Assembly: GCA_033782935.1 (NCBI GenBank)
Contig: JAWQEG010000169.1
Coordinates: forward strand, 496,001-560,000
Direction: 5' to 3'
From: Petrolisthes cinctipes
Taxonomy: Eukaryota > Arthropoda > Malacostraca > Decapoda > Porcellanidae
DNA: 64,000 nt
Shown: piece after piece, positions 12,846-25,722 of the stretch
How the letters are laid out: each line of letters opens with the position of its first letter
Position numbering within the stretch: position 1 is the first letter of the stretch
Position numbers and translations under genes: made by a program
Notes under the pieces: generated by a model
The model's database searches: none
What the model was told of the DNA's origin: nothing
What the model saw: only the letters and a program-made list of their open reading frames with translations

Positions 12846-15800
12846 TCGATTTTTTGGCACCTAAAATGTCGATTTTTAGCATGTTTTTAGCCTATATTTT
12901 GAAAATATTCTAGCACTGTGTAGGCATGTACAGATTGCTTCTGGGACCCCAAAATAATGAAATTTCGGGTGTTTTAAGCCTGAATTTGAGATATAAACGG
13001 GTACAGAAGATACTTGCACATATTGACTTTGGGCATCTAAAATATCGATTTTCAGCATGTTTTGGGCCTGTATTTTGAAAATACTCTAACACTGAGTAGG
13101 CATGTACAGATTGCTTCTGGGACCCCAAAATATTGAATTTTCGGGTGTTTTGAGCCTGAATTTGAGATATAAACGGGTACTGAAGATGCATGCACAAATC
13201 GAGTTTTGTGCACCTAAAAGATCGATTTTCAGTATGTTTTGAGCATGTATTTTGAAAATACTCTAACACGGAGTAGGCATGTACAGATCGCTTCTAGGAC
13301 CCGTAAATATCGAATTTTCGGGTGTTTTGGGACTGAATTTGAGATATCGACTTTTTGGCACCTAAAAGATCGATTTTTAGCATGTTTTTAGCCTATATTT
13401 TGAAAATATTCTAGCACTGTACAGATTGCTTCTGGGACCCCAAAATATTGAATTTTCGGGTGTTTTGAGCCTGAATTTGAGATATAAACGGGTACAGAAG
13501 ACATATGCACATATTGACTTTGGGCATCTAAAATATCGATTTTCAGCATGTTTTGGGCCTGTATTTTGAAAATACTCTAACACTGAGTAGGAATGTACAG
13601 ATTGCTTCTGGGACCCCAAAATATTGTATTTTCGGGTGTTTTGAGCCAGAATTTGAGATATAAACGGGTACTGAAGATGCATGCACATATCGACTTTTGT
13701 GCACCTAAAAGATCGATTTTCAGTATGTTTTGAGCATGTATTTTGAAAATACTCTAACACGGAGTAGGCATGTACAGATCGCTTCTGGGACCCCTAAATA
13801 TCGAATTTTCGGGTGTTTTGGGACTGAATTTGAGATATCGACTTTTTGGCACCTAAAAGATCGATTTTTAGCATGTTTTTAGCCTATATTTTGAAAATAT
13901 TCTAGCACTGTGTAGGCATGTACAAATTGCTTCTGGGACCCCAAAATATTGAATTTTCGGGTTTTTTGAGCCTGAATTTGAGATATAAACGTGTACAGAA
14001 GATGCATGCACATATCGACTTTTGGGCACCTAAAAGATCGATTTTCAGTATGTTTTTGGCCTGTATTTTGAAAATACTCTAACACAGAGTAGGCATGTAC
14101 AGATACCTTCTGGGACCTCTAAATATCGAATTTTCGGGTGTTTTGGGACTGAATTTGAGATATCGATTTTTTGGCACCTAAAATGTCGATGTTTAGCATG
14201 TTTTTAGCCTATATTTTGAAAATATTCTAGCACTGTGTAGGCATGTACAGATTGCTTCTGGGACCCCAAAATATTGAATTTTCGGGTGTTTTGAGCTTGA
14301 ATTTGAGATATAAACGGGTACAGAAGATACATGCACATATTGACTTTGGGCATCTAATATATCGATTTTCAGCAGGTTTTGGGCCTGTATTTTGAAAATA
14401 CTCTAACACTGAGTAGGCATGTACAGATTGCTTCTGGGACCCCAAAATATTGAATTTTCGGGTGTTTTGAGCCTGAATTTGAGATATAAACGGGTACTGA
14501 AGATGCATGCACATATCGAATTTTGTGCACCTAAAAGATCGATTTTCAGTATGTTTTGAGCATGTATTTTGAAAATACTCTAACACGGAGTAGGCATGTA
14601 CAGATCGCTTCTGGGACCCCTAAATATCGAATTTTCGGGTGTTTTGGGACTGAATTTGAGATATCGACTTTTTGGCACCTAAAAGATCGATTTTTAGCAT
14701 GTTTTAAGCCTATATTTTGAAAATATTCTAGCACTGTGTAGGCATGTACAGATTGCTTCTGGGACCCCAAAATATTGAATTTTCGGGTATTTTGAGCCTG
14801 AATTTGAGATATAAACGGGTACAGAAGATACATGCACATATTGACTTTGGGCACCAAAAATATCGATTTTCAGCATGTTTTGGGCCTGAATTTTGAAAAT
14901 ACTCTAACACGGAGTAGGCATGTACAGATCGCTTCTGGGACCCCAAAATATCGAATTTTCGGGTGTATAGGGCCAGAATTTGAGATATAAATGGGTACAG
15001 AAGATGCATGCACATATTGACTTTGGGCATCTAAAATATCGATTTTCAGCAGGTTTTGGGCCTGTATTTTGAAAATACTCTAACACTGAGTAGGCATGTA
15101 CAGATTGCTTCTGGGACCCCAAAATATTGAATTTTCGGGTGTTTTGAGCCTGAATTTGAGATATAAACGGGTACTGAAGATGCATGCACATATCGACTTT
15201 TGTGCACCTAAAAGATCGATTTTCAGTATGTTTTGAGCATGTATTTTGAAAATACTCTAACACGGAGTAGGCATGTACAGATCGCTTCTGGGACCCCTAA
15301 ATATCGAATTTTCGGGTGTTTTGGGACTGAATTTGAGATATCGACTTTTTGGCACCTAAAAGATCGATTTTTAGCATGTTTTTAGCCTATATTTTGAAAA
15401 TATTCGAGCACTGTACAGATTGCTTCTGGGACCCCAAAATATTGAATTTTCGGGTGTTTTGAGCCTGAATTCGAGATATAAACGGGTACAGAAGATACAT
15501 GCACATATTGACTTTGGGCACCAAAAATATCGATTTTCAGCATGTTTTGGGCCTGAATTTTGAAAATACTCTAACACGGAGTAGGCATGTACAGATCGCT
15601 TCTGGGACCCCAAAAAATCGAATTTTCGGGTGTTTAGGGCCAGAATTTGAGATATAAACGGGTACTGAAGATGCATGCACATATCGACTTTTGGGCACCT
15701 AAAAGATCGATTTTCAGTATGTTTTTGGCCTGTATTTTGAAAATACTCTAACACGGAGTAGGCATGTACAGATACCTTCTGGGACCTCTAAATATCGAAT

Positions 15801-16332
15801 TTTCGGGTGTTTTGGGACTGAATTTGAGATATCGATTTTTTGGCACCTAAAATGTCGATTTTTAGCATGTTTTTCGCCTATATTTTGAAAATATTCTAGC
15901 ACTTTGTAGGCATGTACAGATTGCTTCTGGGACCCCAAAATATTGACTTTTCGGGTGTTTTGAGCCTGAATTTTAGATATAAACGGGTACTGAAGATACA
16001 TGCACATATTGACTTTGGGCATCTAAAATATCGATTTTAAGTATGTTTTTGGCCTGTATTTTGAAAATACTCTAACACGGAGTAGGCATGTACAGATACC
16101 TTCTGGGACCTCTAAATATCGAATTTTCGGGTGTTTCGGGACTGAATTTGAGATATCGATTTTTTGGCACCTAAAATGTCGATTTTTAGCATGTTTTTCG
16201 CCTATATTTTGAAAATATTCTAGCACTGTGTAGGCATGTATAGATTGCTTCTGGGATCCCAAAATATTGACTTTTCGGGTGTTTTGAGCCTGAATTTTAT
16301 ATATAAACGGGTACTGAAGATACATGCACATA
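12846..16332 (+). repeat. Mixed hexamer fragments, no local tandem duplication found
   Basis: Order: F A B C- A B C E F A B C D A B C- D E F A/E-short F. At 14841-15192 D is followed directly by A, giving three long monomers in a row. The monomer at 16009-16155 starts as A and ends as E (147 bp). I see nothing other than satellite. Confidence 0.85.
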
Positions 16333-19309
16333 TTGACTTTGGGCATCTAAAATATCGATTTTCAGCATGTTTTGGGCCTGTATTTTGAAAATACTCTAAC
16401 ACTGAGTAGGCATGTACAGATTGCTTTTGGGACCCCAAAATATTGAATTTTCGGGTGTTTTGAGCCTGAATTTGAGATATAAACTTGTACTGAAGATGCA
16501 TGCACATATCGACTTTTGTGCACCTAAAAGATCGATTTTCAGTATGTTTTGAGCATGTATTTTGAAAATACTCTAACACGGAGTAGGCATGTACAGATCG
16601 CTTCTGGGACCCCTAAATATCGAATTTTCGGGTGTTTTGGGACTGAATTTGAGATATCGACTTTTTGGCACCTAAAAGATCGATTTTTAGCATGTTTTTA
16701 GCCTATATTTTGAAAATATTCTAGCACTGTACAGATTGCTTCTGGGACCCCAAAATATTGAATTTTCGGGTGTTTTGAGCCTGAATTTGAGATATAAACG
16801 GGTACAGAAGATACATGCAGATATTGACTTTGGGCACCAAAAATATCGATTTTCAGCATGTTTTGGGCCTGAATTTTGAAAATACTCTTACACGGAGTAG
16901 GCATGTACAGATCGCTTCTGGGACCCCAAAATATCGAATTTTCGAGTGTTTAGGGCCAGAATTTGAGATATAAACGGGTACAGAAGATGCATGCACATAT
17001 CGACTTTTGGGCACCTAAAAGATCGATTTTCAGTATGTTTTTGGCCTGTATTTTGAAAATACTCTAACACGGAGTAGGCATGTACAGATACCTTCTGGGA
17101 CCTCTAAATATCGAATTTTCGGGTGTTTTGGGACTGAATTTGAGTTATCGATTTTTTAGCATCTAAAATATCGATTTTCAGCATGTTTTGGGCCTGTATT
17201 TTGAAAATACTCTAACACTGAGTAGGCATGTACAGATTGCTTCTGGGACCCCAAAATATTGAATTTACGGGTGTTTTGAGCCTGAATTTGAGATATAAAC
17301 GGGTACTGAAGATGCATGCACATATCGACTTTTGTGCACCTAAAAGATCGATTTTCAGTATGTTTTAAGCATGTATTTTGAAAATACTCTAACACGGAGT
17401 AGGCATGTACAGATCGCTTCTGGGACCCCTAAATATCGAATTTTCGGGTGTTTTGGGACTGAATTTGAGATATCGACTTTTTGGCACCTAAAAGATCGAT
17501 TTTTAGCATGTTTTTAGCCTATATTTTGAAAATATTCTAACACTGTACAGATTGCTTCTGGGACCCCAAAATATTGAATTTTCGGGTGTTTTGAGCCTGA
17601 ATTTGAGATATAAACGGGTACAGAAGATACATGCACATATTGACTTTGGGCATCTAAAATATCGATTTTCAGCATGTTTTGGGCCTGTAATTTGAAAATA
17701 CTCTAACACTGAGTAGGCATGTACAGATTGCTTCTGGGACCCCAAAATATTGAATTTTCGGGTGTTTTGAGCCTGAATTTGAGATATAAACGGGTACTGA
17801 AGATGCAAGCACATATCGACTTTTGTGCACCTAAAAGATCGATTTTCAGCATGTTTTGGGCCTGTAATTTGAAAATACTCTAACACTGAGTAGGCATGTA
17901 CAGATCGCTTCTGGGACCCCTAAATATCGAATTTTCGGGTGTTTTGGGACTGAATTTGAGATATCGACTTTTTGGCACCAAAAAGATCGATTTTTAGCAT
18001 GTTTTTAGCCTATATTTTGAAAATATTCTAGCACTGAATAGGCATGTACAGATTGCTTCTGGGACCCCAAAATATTGAATTTTCGGGTATTTTGAGCCTG
18101 AATTTGAAATATAAACGGGTACAGAAGATACATGCACATATTGACTTTGGGCACCAAAAATATCGATTTTCAGCATGTTTTGGGCCTGAATTTTGAAAAT
18201 ACTCTAACACGGAGTAGGCATGTACAGATCGCTTCTGGGACCCGCAAATATCGAATTTTCGGGTGTTTAGGGCTAGAATTTGAGATATAAACGGATACAG
18301 AAGATGCATGCACATATCGACTTTTGGGCACCTAAAAGATCGATTTTCAGTATGTTTTTGGCCTGTATTTTGAAAATACTCTAACACGGAGTAGGCATGT
18401 ACAGATACCCTCTGGGACCTCTAAATATCGAATTTTCGGGTGTTTTGGGACTGAATTTGAGATATCGATTTTTTGGCACCTAAAATGTCGATGTTTAGCA
18501 TGTTTTTAGCCTATATTTTGAAAATATTCTAGCACTGTACAGATTGCTTCTGGGACCCCAAAATATTGAATTTTCGGGTGTTTTGAGCCTGAATTTGAGA
18601 TATAAACGGGTACAGAAGATACATGCACATATTGACTTTGGGCACCAAAAATATCGATTTTCAGCATGTTTTGGGCCTGAATTTTGAAAATACTCTAACA
18701 CGTAGTAGGCATGTACAGATCGCTTCTGGGACCCCAAAATATCGAATTTTCGGGTGTTTAGGGTCAGAATTTGAGATATAAACGGGTACAGAAGATGCAT
18801 GCACATATCGACTTTTGGGCACCTAAAAGATCGATTTTCAGTATGTTTTTGGCCTGTATTTTGAAAATACTCTAACACGGAGTAGGCATGTACTGATCGC
18901 TTCTGGGACCCCAAAATATCGAATTTTCGGGTGTTTAGGGCCAGAATTTGAGATATAAACGGGTACAGAAGATGCATGCACATATCGACTTTTGGGCACC
19001 TAAAAGATCGATTTTCAGTATGTTTTTGGCCTGTATTTTGAAAATACTCTAACACGGAGTAGGCATGTACAGATACCTTCTGGGACCTCTAAATATCGAA
19101 TTTTCGGGTGTTTTGGGACTGAATTTGAGATATCGATTTTTTGGCACCTAAAATGTCGATTTTTAGCATGTTTTTCGCCTATATTTTGAAAATATTCTAG
19201 CACTGTTTAGGCATGTACAGATTGCTTCTGGGACCCCAAAATATTGAATTTTCGGGTATTTTGAGCCTGAATTTGAAATATAAACGGGTACAGAAGATAC
19301 ATGCACATA
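16333..19309 (+). repeat. Composite copy of 1-815 plus 6089-8250
   Basis: 16333-17147 matches 1-815 (offset 16332). From the F/A hybrid at 17148 onward it matches 6089-8250 (offset 11059), through to 19309. The skipped 816-6088 (5273 bp) lies between two F/A hybrid monomers. One local novelty is 17816-17963, a B-start monomer with A-type middle (agcatgttttgggcctgtaa). Confidence 0.87.
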
Positions 19310-20301
19310 TTGACTTTGGGCACCAAAAATATCGATTTTCAGCATGTTTTGGGCCTGAATTTTGAAAATACTCTAACACGGAGTAGGCATGTACAGATCG
19401 CTTCTGGGACCCCAAAATATCGAATTTTCGGGTGTTTAGGGCCAGAATTTGAGATATAAACGGGTACAGAAGATGCATGCACATATCGACTTTTGTGCAC
19501 CTAAAAGATCGATTTTCAGTATTTTTTTGGCCTGTATTTTGAAAATACTCTAACACGGAGTAGGCATGTACAGATACCTTCTGGGACCTCTAAATATCGA
19601 ATTTTCGGGTGTTTTGGGACTGAATTTGAGATATAGATTTTTTGGCACCTAACATGTCGATTTTTAGCATGTTTTAAGCCTATATTTTGAAAATATTCTA
19701 GCACTGTGTAGGCATGTACAGATTGCTTCTGGGACCCCAAAATATTGAATTTTCGGGTGTTTTAAGCCTGAATTTGAGATATAAACGGGTACAGAAGATA
19801 CATGCACATATTGACTTTGGGCACCAAAAATATCGATTTTCAGCATGTTTTGGGCCTGAATTTTGAAAATACTCTAACACGGAGTAGGCATGTACAGATC
19901 GCTTCTGGGACCCCAAAATATCGAATTTTCATGTGTTTAGGGTCAGAATTTGAGATATAAACGGGTACAGAAGATGCATGCACATATCGACTTTTGTGCA
20001 CCAAAAATATCGATTTTCAGTATGTTTTGAGCATGTATTTTGAAAATACTCTAACACGGAGTAGGCAAGTACAGATCGCTTCTGGGACCCCTAAATATCG
20101 AATTTTCGGGTGTTTTGGGACTGAATTTGAGATATCGACTTTTTGGCACATAAAAGATCGATTTTTAGCATGTTTTTAGCCTATATTTTGAAAATATTCT
20201 AGCACTGTACAGATTGCTTCTGGGACCCCAAAATATTGAATTTTCGGGTGTTTTGAGCCTGAATTTGAGATATAAACGGGTACAGAAGATACATGCAGAT
20301 A

Positions 20302-20389
20302 TTGACTTTGGGCACCAAAAATATCGATTTTCAGCATGTTTTGGGCCTGAATTTTGAAAATACTCTAACACGGAGTAGGCATGTACAGA
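20302..20389 (+). repeat. 88 bp subrepeat, half a of a long monomer
   Basis: Aligned without gaps to the following half (20390-20477), 58 of 88 positions match. Shared blocks include tatcga at offset 21-26, gttt at 37-40, gggcc at 42-46, gaattt at 48-53 and gca-tg at 78-82. So the 176 bp monomer looks like an old tandem dimer of an ~88 bp ancestor. Half a carries the TTTT-G-AAAA dyad. Confidence 0.82.
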
Positions 20390-20477
20390 TCGCTTCTGGG
20401 ACCCCAAAATATCGAATTTTCGGGTGTTTAGGGCCAGAATTTGAGATATAAACGGGTACAGAAGATGCATGCACATA
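20390..20477 (+). repeat. 88 bp subrepeat, half b of a long monomer
   Basis: Second half of the dimer. It matches half a at 58 of 88 positions but has lost the dyad (gaatttgagata instead of gaattttgaaaata) and has gained aaacgggtacagaag. Short monomers keep only the first 59 bp of this half. Confidence 0.82.
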
Positions 20478-21293
20478 TCGACTTTTGTGCACCTAAAAGA
20501 TCGATTTTCAGTATTTTTTTGGCCTGTATTTTGAAAATACTCTAACACGGAGTAGGCATGTACAGATACCTTCTGGGACCTCTAAATATCGAATTTTCGG
20601 GTGTTTTGGGACTGAATTTGAGATATAGATTTTTTGGCACCTAACATGTCGATTTTTAGCATGTTTTAAGCCTATATTTTGAAAATATTCTAGCACTGTG
20701 TAGGCATGTACAGATTGCTTCTGGGACCCCAAAATATTGAATTTTCGGGTGTTTTAAGCCTGAATTTGAGATATAAACGGGTACAGAAGATACATGCACA
20801 TATTGACTTTGGGCACCAAAAATATCGATTTTCAGCATGTTTTGGGCCTGAATTTTGAAAATACTCTAACACGGAGTAGGCATGTACAGATCGCTTCTGG
20901 GACCCCAAAATATCGAATTTTCATGTGTTTAGGGTCAGAATTTGAGATATAAACGGGTACAGAAGATGCATGCACATATCGACTTTTGTGCACCAAAAAT
21001 ATCGATTTTCAGTATGTTTTGAGCATGTATTTTGAAAATACTCTAACACGGAGTAGGCAAGTACAGATCGCTTCTGGGACCCCTAAATATCGAATTTTCG
21101 GGTGTTTTGGGACTGAATTTGAGATATCGACTTTTTGGCACATAAAAGATCGATTTTTAGCATGTTTTTAGCCTATATTTTGAAAATATTCTAGCACTGT
21201 ACAGATTGCTTCTGGGACCCCAAAATATTGAATTTTCGGGTGTTTTGAGCCTGAATTTGAGATATAAACGGGTACAGAAGATACATGCAGATA

Positions 21294-23077
21294 TTGACTT
21301 TAGGCACCAAAAATATCGATTTTCAGCATGTTTTGGGCCTGAATTTTGAAAATACTCTTACACGGAGTAGGCATGTACAGATCGCTTCTGGGACCCCAAA
21401 ATATCGAATTTTCGAGTGTTTAGGACTAGAATTTGAGATATAAACGGGTACAGAAGATGCATGCACATATCGACTTTTGGGCACCTAAAAGATCGATTTT
21501 CAGTATGTTTTTGGCCTGTATTTTGAAAATACTCTAACACGGAGTAGGCATGTACAGATACCTTCTGGGACCTCTAAATATCGAATTTTCGGGTGTTTTG
21601 GGACTGAATTTGTGATATCGATTTTTTGGCATCTAAAATATCGATTTTCAGCATGTTTTGGGCCTGTATTTTGAAAATACTCTAACACTGAGTAGGCATG
21701 TACAGATTGCTTCTGGGACCCCAAAATATTGAATTTTCGGGTGTTTTGAGCCTGAATTTGAGATATAAACGGGTACTGAAGATGCATGCACATATCGACT
21801 TTTGTGCACCTAAAAGATCGATTTTCAGTATGTTTTGAGCATGTATTTTGAAAATACTCTAACACGGAGTAGGCATGTACAGATCGCTTCTGGGACCCCT
21901 AAATATCGAATTTTCGGGTGTTTTGGGACTGAATTTGAGATATCGACTTTTTGGCACCTAAAAGATCGATTTTTAGCATGTTTTTATCCTATATTATGAA
22001 AATATTCTAGCACTGTACAGATTGCTTCTGGGACCCCAAAATATTGAATTTTCGGGTGTTTTGAGCCTGAATTTGAGATATAAACGGGTACAGAAGATAC
22101 ATGCACATATTGACTTTGGGCATCTAAAATATCGATTTTCAGCATGTTTTTGGCCTGTATTTTGAAAATACTCTAACACTGAGTAGGCATGTACAGATTG
22201 CTTCTGGGACCCCAAAATATTGAATTTTCGGGTGTTTTGAGCCTGAATTTGAGATATAAACGGGTACAGAAGATACATGCACATATTGACTTTGGGCACC
22301 AAAAATATCGATTTTCAGCATGTTTTAGGCCTGAATTTTGAAAATACTCTAACACTGAGTAGGCATGTACAGATCGCTTCTGGGACCCGCAAATATCGAA
22401 TTTTCGGGTGTTTAGGGCTAGAATTTGAGATATAAACGGATACAGAAGATGCATGCACATATCGACTTTTGGGCACCTAAAAGATCGATTTTCAGTATGT
22501 TTTTGGCCTGTATTTTGAAAATACTCTAACACGGAGTAGGCATGTACAGATACCTTCTGGGACCTCTAAATATCGAATTTTCGGGTGTTTTGGGATTGAA
22601 TTTGAGATATCGATTTTTTGGCACCTAAAATGTCGATGTTTAGCATGTTTTAGGCATGTACAGATTGCTTCTGGGACCCCAAAATATTGAATTTTCGGGT
22701 GTTTTGGGCCTGAATTTGAGATATAAACGGGTACTGAAGATGCATGCACATATCGACTTTTGTGCACCTAAAAGATCGATTTTCAGTATGTTTTGAGCAT
22801 TTATTTTGAAAATAATCTAACACGGAGTAGGCATGTACAGATCGCTTCTGGGACCCCTAAATATCGAATTTTCGGGTGTTTTGGGACTGAATTTGATATA
22901 TCGACTTTTTGGCACCTAAAATGTCGATTTTTAGCATGTTTTTAGCCTATATTTTGAAAATATTCTAGCACTGAGTAGGCATGTACAGATTGCTTCTGGG
23001 ACCCCAAAATATTGAATTTTCGGGTGTTTTGAGCCTGAATTTGAGATATAAACGGGTACAGAAGATACATGCACATA
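21294..23077 (+). repeat. Mixed block with a truncated F monomer
   Basis: Order: D E F/A B C- A D E F(truncated) B C/F. The F monomer at 22610-22752 is 143 bp because 34 bp spanning the dyad is missing (gtttagcatgttttaggcatg). Confidence 0.85.
22610..22752 (+). repeat. Truncated F monomer (143 bp)
   Basis: The end of half a is deleted, including the TTTT-G-AAAA dyad and the cactg motif. Half b is complete and ends in the A-type gtactgaagatgcatgc. It is the only long-type monomer I found that fully lacks the dyad. Confidence 0.85.
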
Positions 23078-25229
23078 TTGACTTTGGGCATCTAAAATAT
23101 CGATTTTCAGCATGTTTTGGGCCTGTAATTTGAAAATACTCTAACACTGAGTAGGCATGTACAGATCGCTTCTGGGACCCCAAAATATCGGATTTTTGGG
23201 TGTTTAGGGCCAGAATTTGAGATATAAACGGGTACAGAAGATGCATGCACATATCGACTTTTGGGCACCTAAAAGATCGATTTTCAGTATGTTTTTGGCC
23301 TGTATTTTGAAAATACTCTAACACGGAGTAGGCATGTACAGATACCTTCTGGGACCTCTAAATATCGAATTTTCGGGTGTTTTGGGACTGAATTTGAGAT
23401 ATCGATTTTTTGGCACCTAAAATGTCGATTTTTAGCATGTTTTTAGCCTATATTTTGAAAATATTCTAGCACTGTGTAGGCATGTACAGATTGCTTCTGG
23501 GACCCCAAAATATTGAATTTTCGGGTGTTTTGAGCCTGAATTTGAGATATAAACGGGTACAGAAGATACATGCACATATTGACTTTGGGCATCTAAAATA
23601 TCGATTTTCAGCAGGTTTTGGGCCTGTATTTTGAAAATACTCTAACACTGAGTAGGCATGTACAGATTGCTTCTGGGACCCAAAAATATCGAATTTTCGG
23701 GTGTTTTGAGCCTGAATTTGAGATATAAACGGGTACTGAAGATGCATGCACATATCGACTTTTGTGCACCTAAAAGATCGATTTTCAGTATGTTTTGAGC
23801 ATGTATTTTGAAAATACTCTAACACGGAGTAGGCATGTACAGATCGCTTCTGGGACCCCTAAATATCGAATTTTCGGGTGTTTTGGGACTGAATTTGATA
23901 TATCGACTTTTCGGCACCTAAAAGATCGATTTTTAGCATGTTTTTAGCCTATATTTTGAAAATATTCTAGCACTGAGTAGGCATGTACAGATTGCTTCTG
24001 GGACCCCAAAATATTGAATTTTCGGGTGTTTTGAGCGTGAATTTGAGATATAAACGGGTACTGAAGATGCATGCACATATCGACTTTTGTGCACCTAAAA
24101 GATCGATTTTCAGTATGTTTTGAGCATGTATTTTGAAAATACTCTAACACGGAGTAGGCATGTACAGATCGCTTCTGGGACCCCTAAATATCGAATTTTC
24201 GGGTGTTTTGGGACTGAATTTGAGATATCGACTTTTTGGCACCTAAAAGATCGATTTTTAGCATGTTTTTAGCCTATATTTTGAAAATATTCTAGCACTG
24301 AGTAGGCATGTACAGATTGCTTCTGGGACCCCAAAATGTTGATTTTTCGGGTGTTTTGAGCCTGAATCTGAGATATAAACGGGTACAGAAGATACATGCA
24401 TATATTGACTTTGGGCACCAAAAATATCGATTTTCAGCATGTTTTGGGCCTGAATTTTGAAAATACTCTAACACGGAGTAGGCATGTACAGATCGCTTCT
24501 GGGACCCCAAAATATCGGATTTTTGGGTGTTTAGGGCCAGAATTTGAGATATAAACGGGTACAGAAGATGCATGCACATATCGACTTTTGGGCACCTAAA
24601 AGATCGATTTTCAGTATGTTTTTGGCCTGTATTTTGAAAATACTCTAACACGGAGTAGGCATGTACAGATACCTTCTGGGACCTCTAAATATCGAATTTT
24701 CGGGTGTTTTGGGACTGAATTTGAGATATCGATTTTTTGGCACCTAAAATGTCGATTTTTAGCATGTTTTTAGCCTATATTTTGAAAATATTCTAGCACT
24801 GTGTAGGCATGTACAGATTGCTTCTGGGACCCCAAAATATTGAATTTTCGGGTGTTTTGAGCCTGAATTTGAGATATAAACGGGTACAGAAGATACATGC
24901 ACATATTGTCTTTGGGCATCTAAAATATCGATTTTCAGCAGGTTTTGGGCCTGTATTTTGAAAATACTCTAACACTGAGTAGGCATGTACAGATTGCTTC
25001 TGGGACCCCAAAATATTGAATTTTCGGGTGTTTTGAGCGTGAATTTGAGATATAAACGGGTACTGAAGATGCATGCACATATCGACTTTTGTGCACCTAA
25101 AAGATCGATTTTCAGTATGTTTTGAGCATGTATTTTGAAAATACTCTAACACGGAGTAGGCATGTACAAATCGCTTCTGGGACCCCTAAATTTCGAATTT
25201 TCGGGTGTTTTGGGACTGAATTTGAGATA
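23078..25229 (+). repeat. 1327 bp octamer, one full and one partial copy
   Basis: Copy one 23078-24404: A/D E F A B C B C. Copy two begins at 24405 with D E F A B and then departs in a C of 169 bp. Both share atcggatttttgggtg and the agcaggttttggg variant. The variant gagcgtgaattt occurs in a C monomer near 24035 and in an A monomer near 25038. Confidence 0.86.
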
Positions 25230-25545
25230 TCGACTTTTTGGCACCTAAAAGATCGATTTTTAGCATGTTTTTAGCCTATATTTTGAAAATATTCTAGCAC
25301 TGAGTACAGATTGCTTCTGGGACCCCAAAATATTGAATTTTCGGGTGTTTTGAGCCTGAATTTGAGATATAAACGGGTACAGAAGATACATGCACATATT
25401 GACTTTGGGCACCAAAAATATCGATTTTCAGCATGTTTTGGGCCTGAATTTTGAAAATACTTTAACACGGCGTAGGCATGTACAGATACCTTCTGGGACC
25501 TCTAAATATCGAATTTTCGGGTGTTTTGGGACTGAATTTGAGATA

Positions 25546-25722
25546 TCGATTTTTTGGCACCTAAAATGTCGATTTTTAGCATGTTTTTAGCCTATATTTT
25601 GAAAATATTCTAGCACTGTGTAGGCATGTACAGATTGCTTCTGGGACCCCAAAATATTGAATTTTCGGGTGTTTTGAGCCTGAATTTGAGATATAAACGG
25701 GTACAGAAGATACATGCACATA
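25546..25722 (+). repeat. Class F long monomer (type example, 177 bp)
   Basis: Opens tcgattttttggcacc then taaaatgtcg. Like C it has tttttagc twice and cctatattttgaaaatattc, but with actgtgtagg instead of actgagtagg. It closes the D-E-F trimer and is normally followed by A. Some copies have one extra T (gttttttagcc, 178 bp), for example 2292-2469 and 9874-10051. Confidence 0.9.

Larger units (their letters stand above)
20302..20477 (+). repeat. Class D long monomer (type example, 176 bp)
   Basis: Opens ttgactttgggcacc then aaaaatatcg. It carries gttttgggcctgaatttt, cacggag and CG at both marker sites, and it is the only class with gtttagggccagaattt in half b. It ends gtacagaagatgcatgc. Halves are 20302-20389 and 20390-20477, exactly 88 bp each. 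It normally follows C and precedes E. Confidence 0.9.
19310..21293 (+). repeat. 992 bp hexamer D-E-F-D-B-C-, two tandem copies
   Basis: Copies are 19310-20301 and 20302-21293 (176+148+177+176+148+167). Shared rare variants: cagtatttttttggcc, gatatagatttttt, ctaacatgtcg, ttcatgtgtttagggtc and gtaggcaagtacag. I saw very few differences, so this is probably a recent duplication. Confidence 0.92.

Noticed and set aside
18495..19055. Minus-strand open frames of 60-186 residues recurring through the window (longest here)
   Set aside because: They are the same few frames of the satellite read over and over; changes between copies follow monomer class, not codon position, and the frames start and stop at arbitrary points in the monomers. 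No promoter, splice or domain signal is visible. Transcription of the satellite is possible but not shown.
19310..21293. Assembly artefact as the explanation for near-identical tandem blocks
   Set aside because: Cannot be excluded without reads, but nested blocks with distinct lengths and small differences between copies fit real unequal exchange better than a single assembly error.
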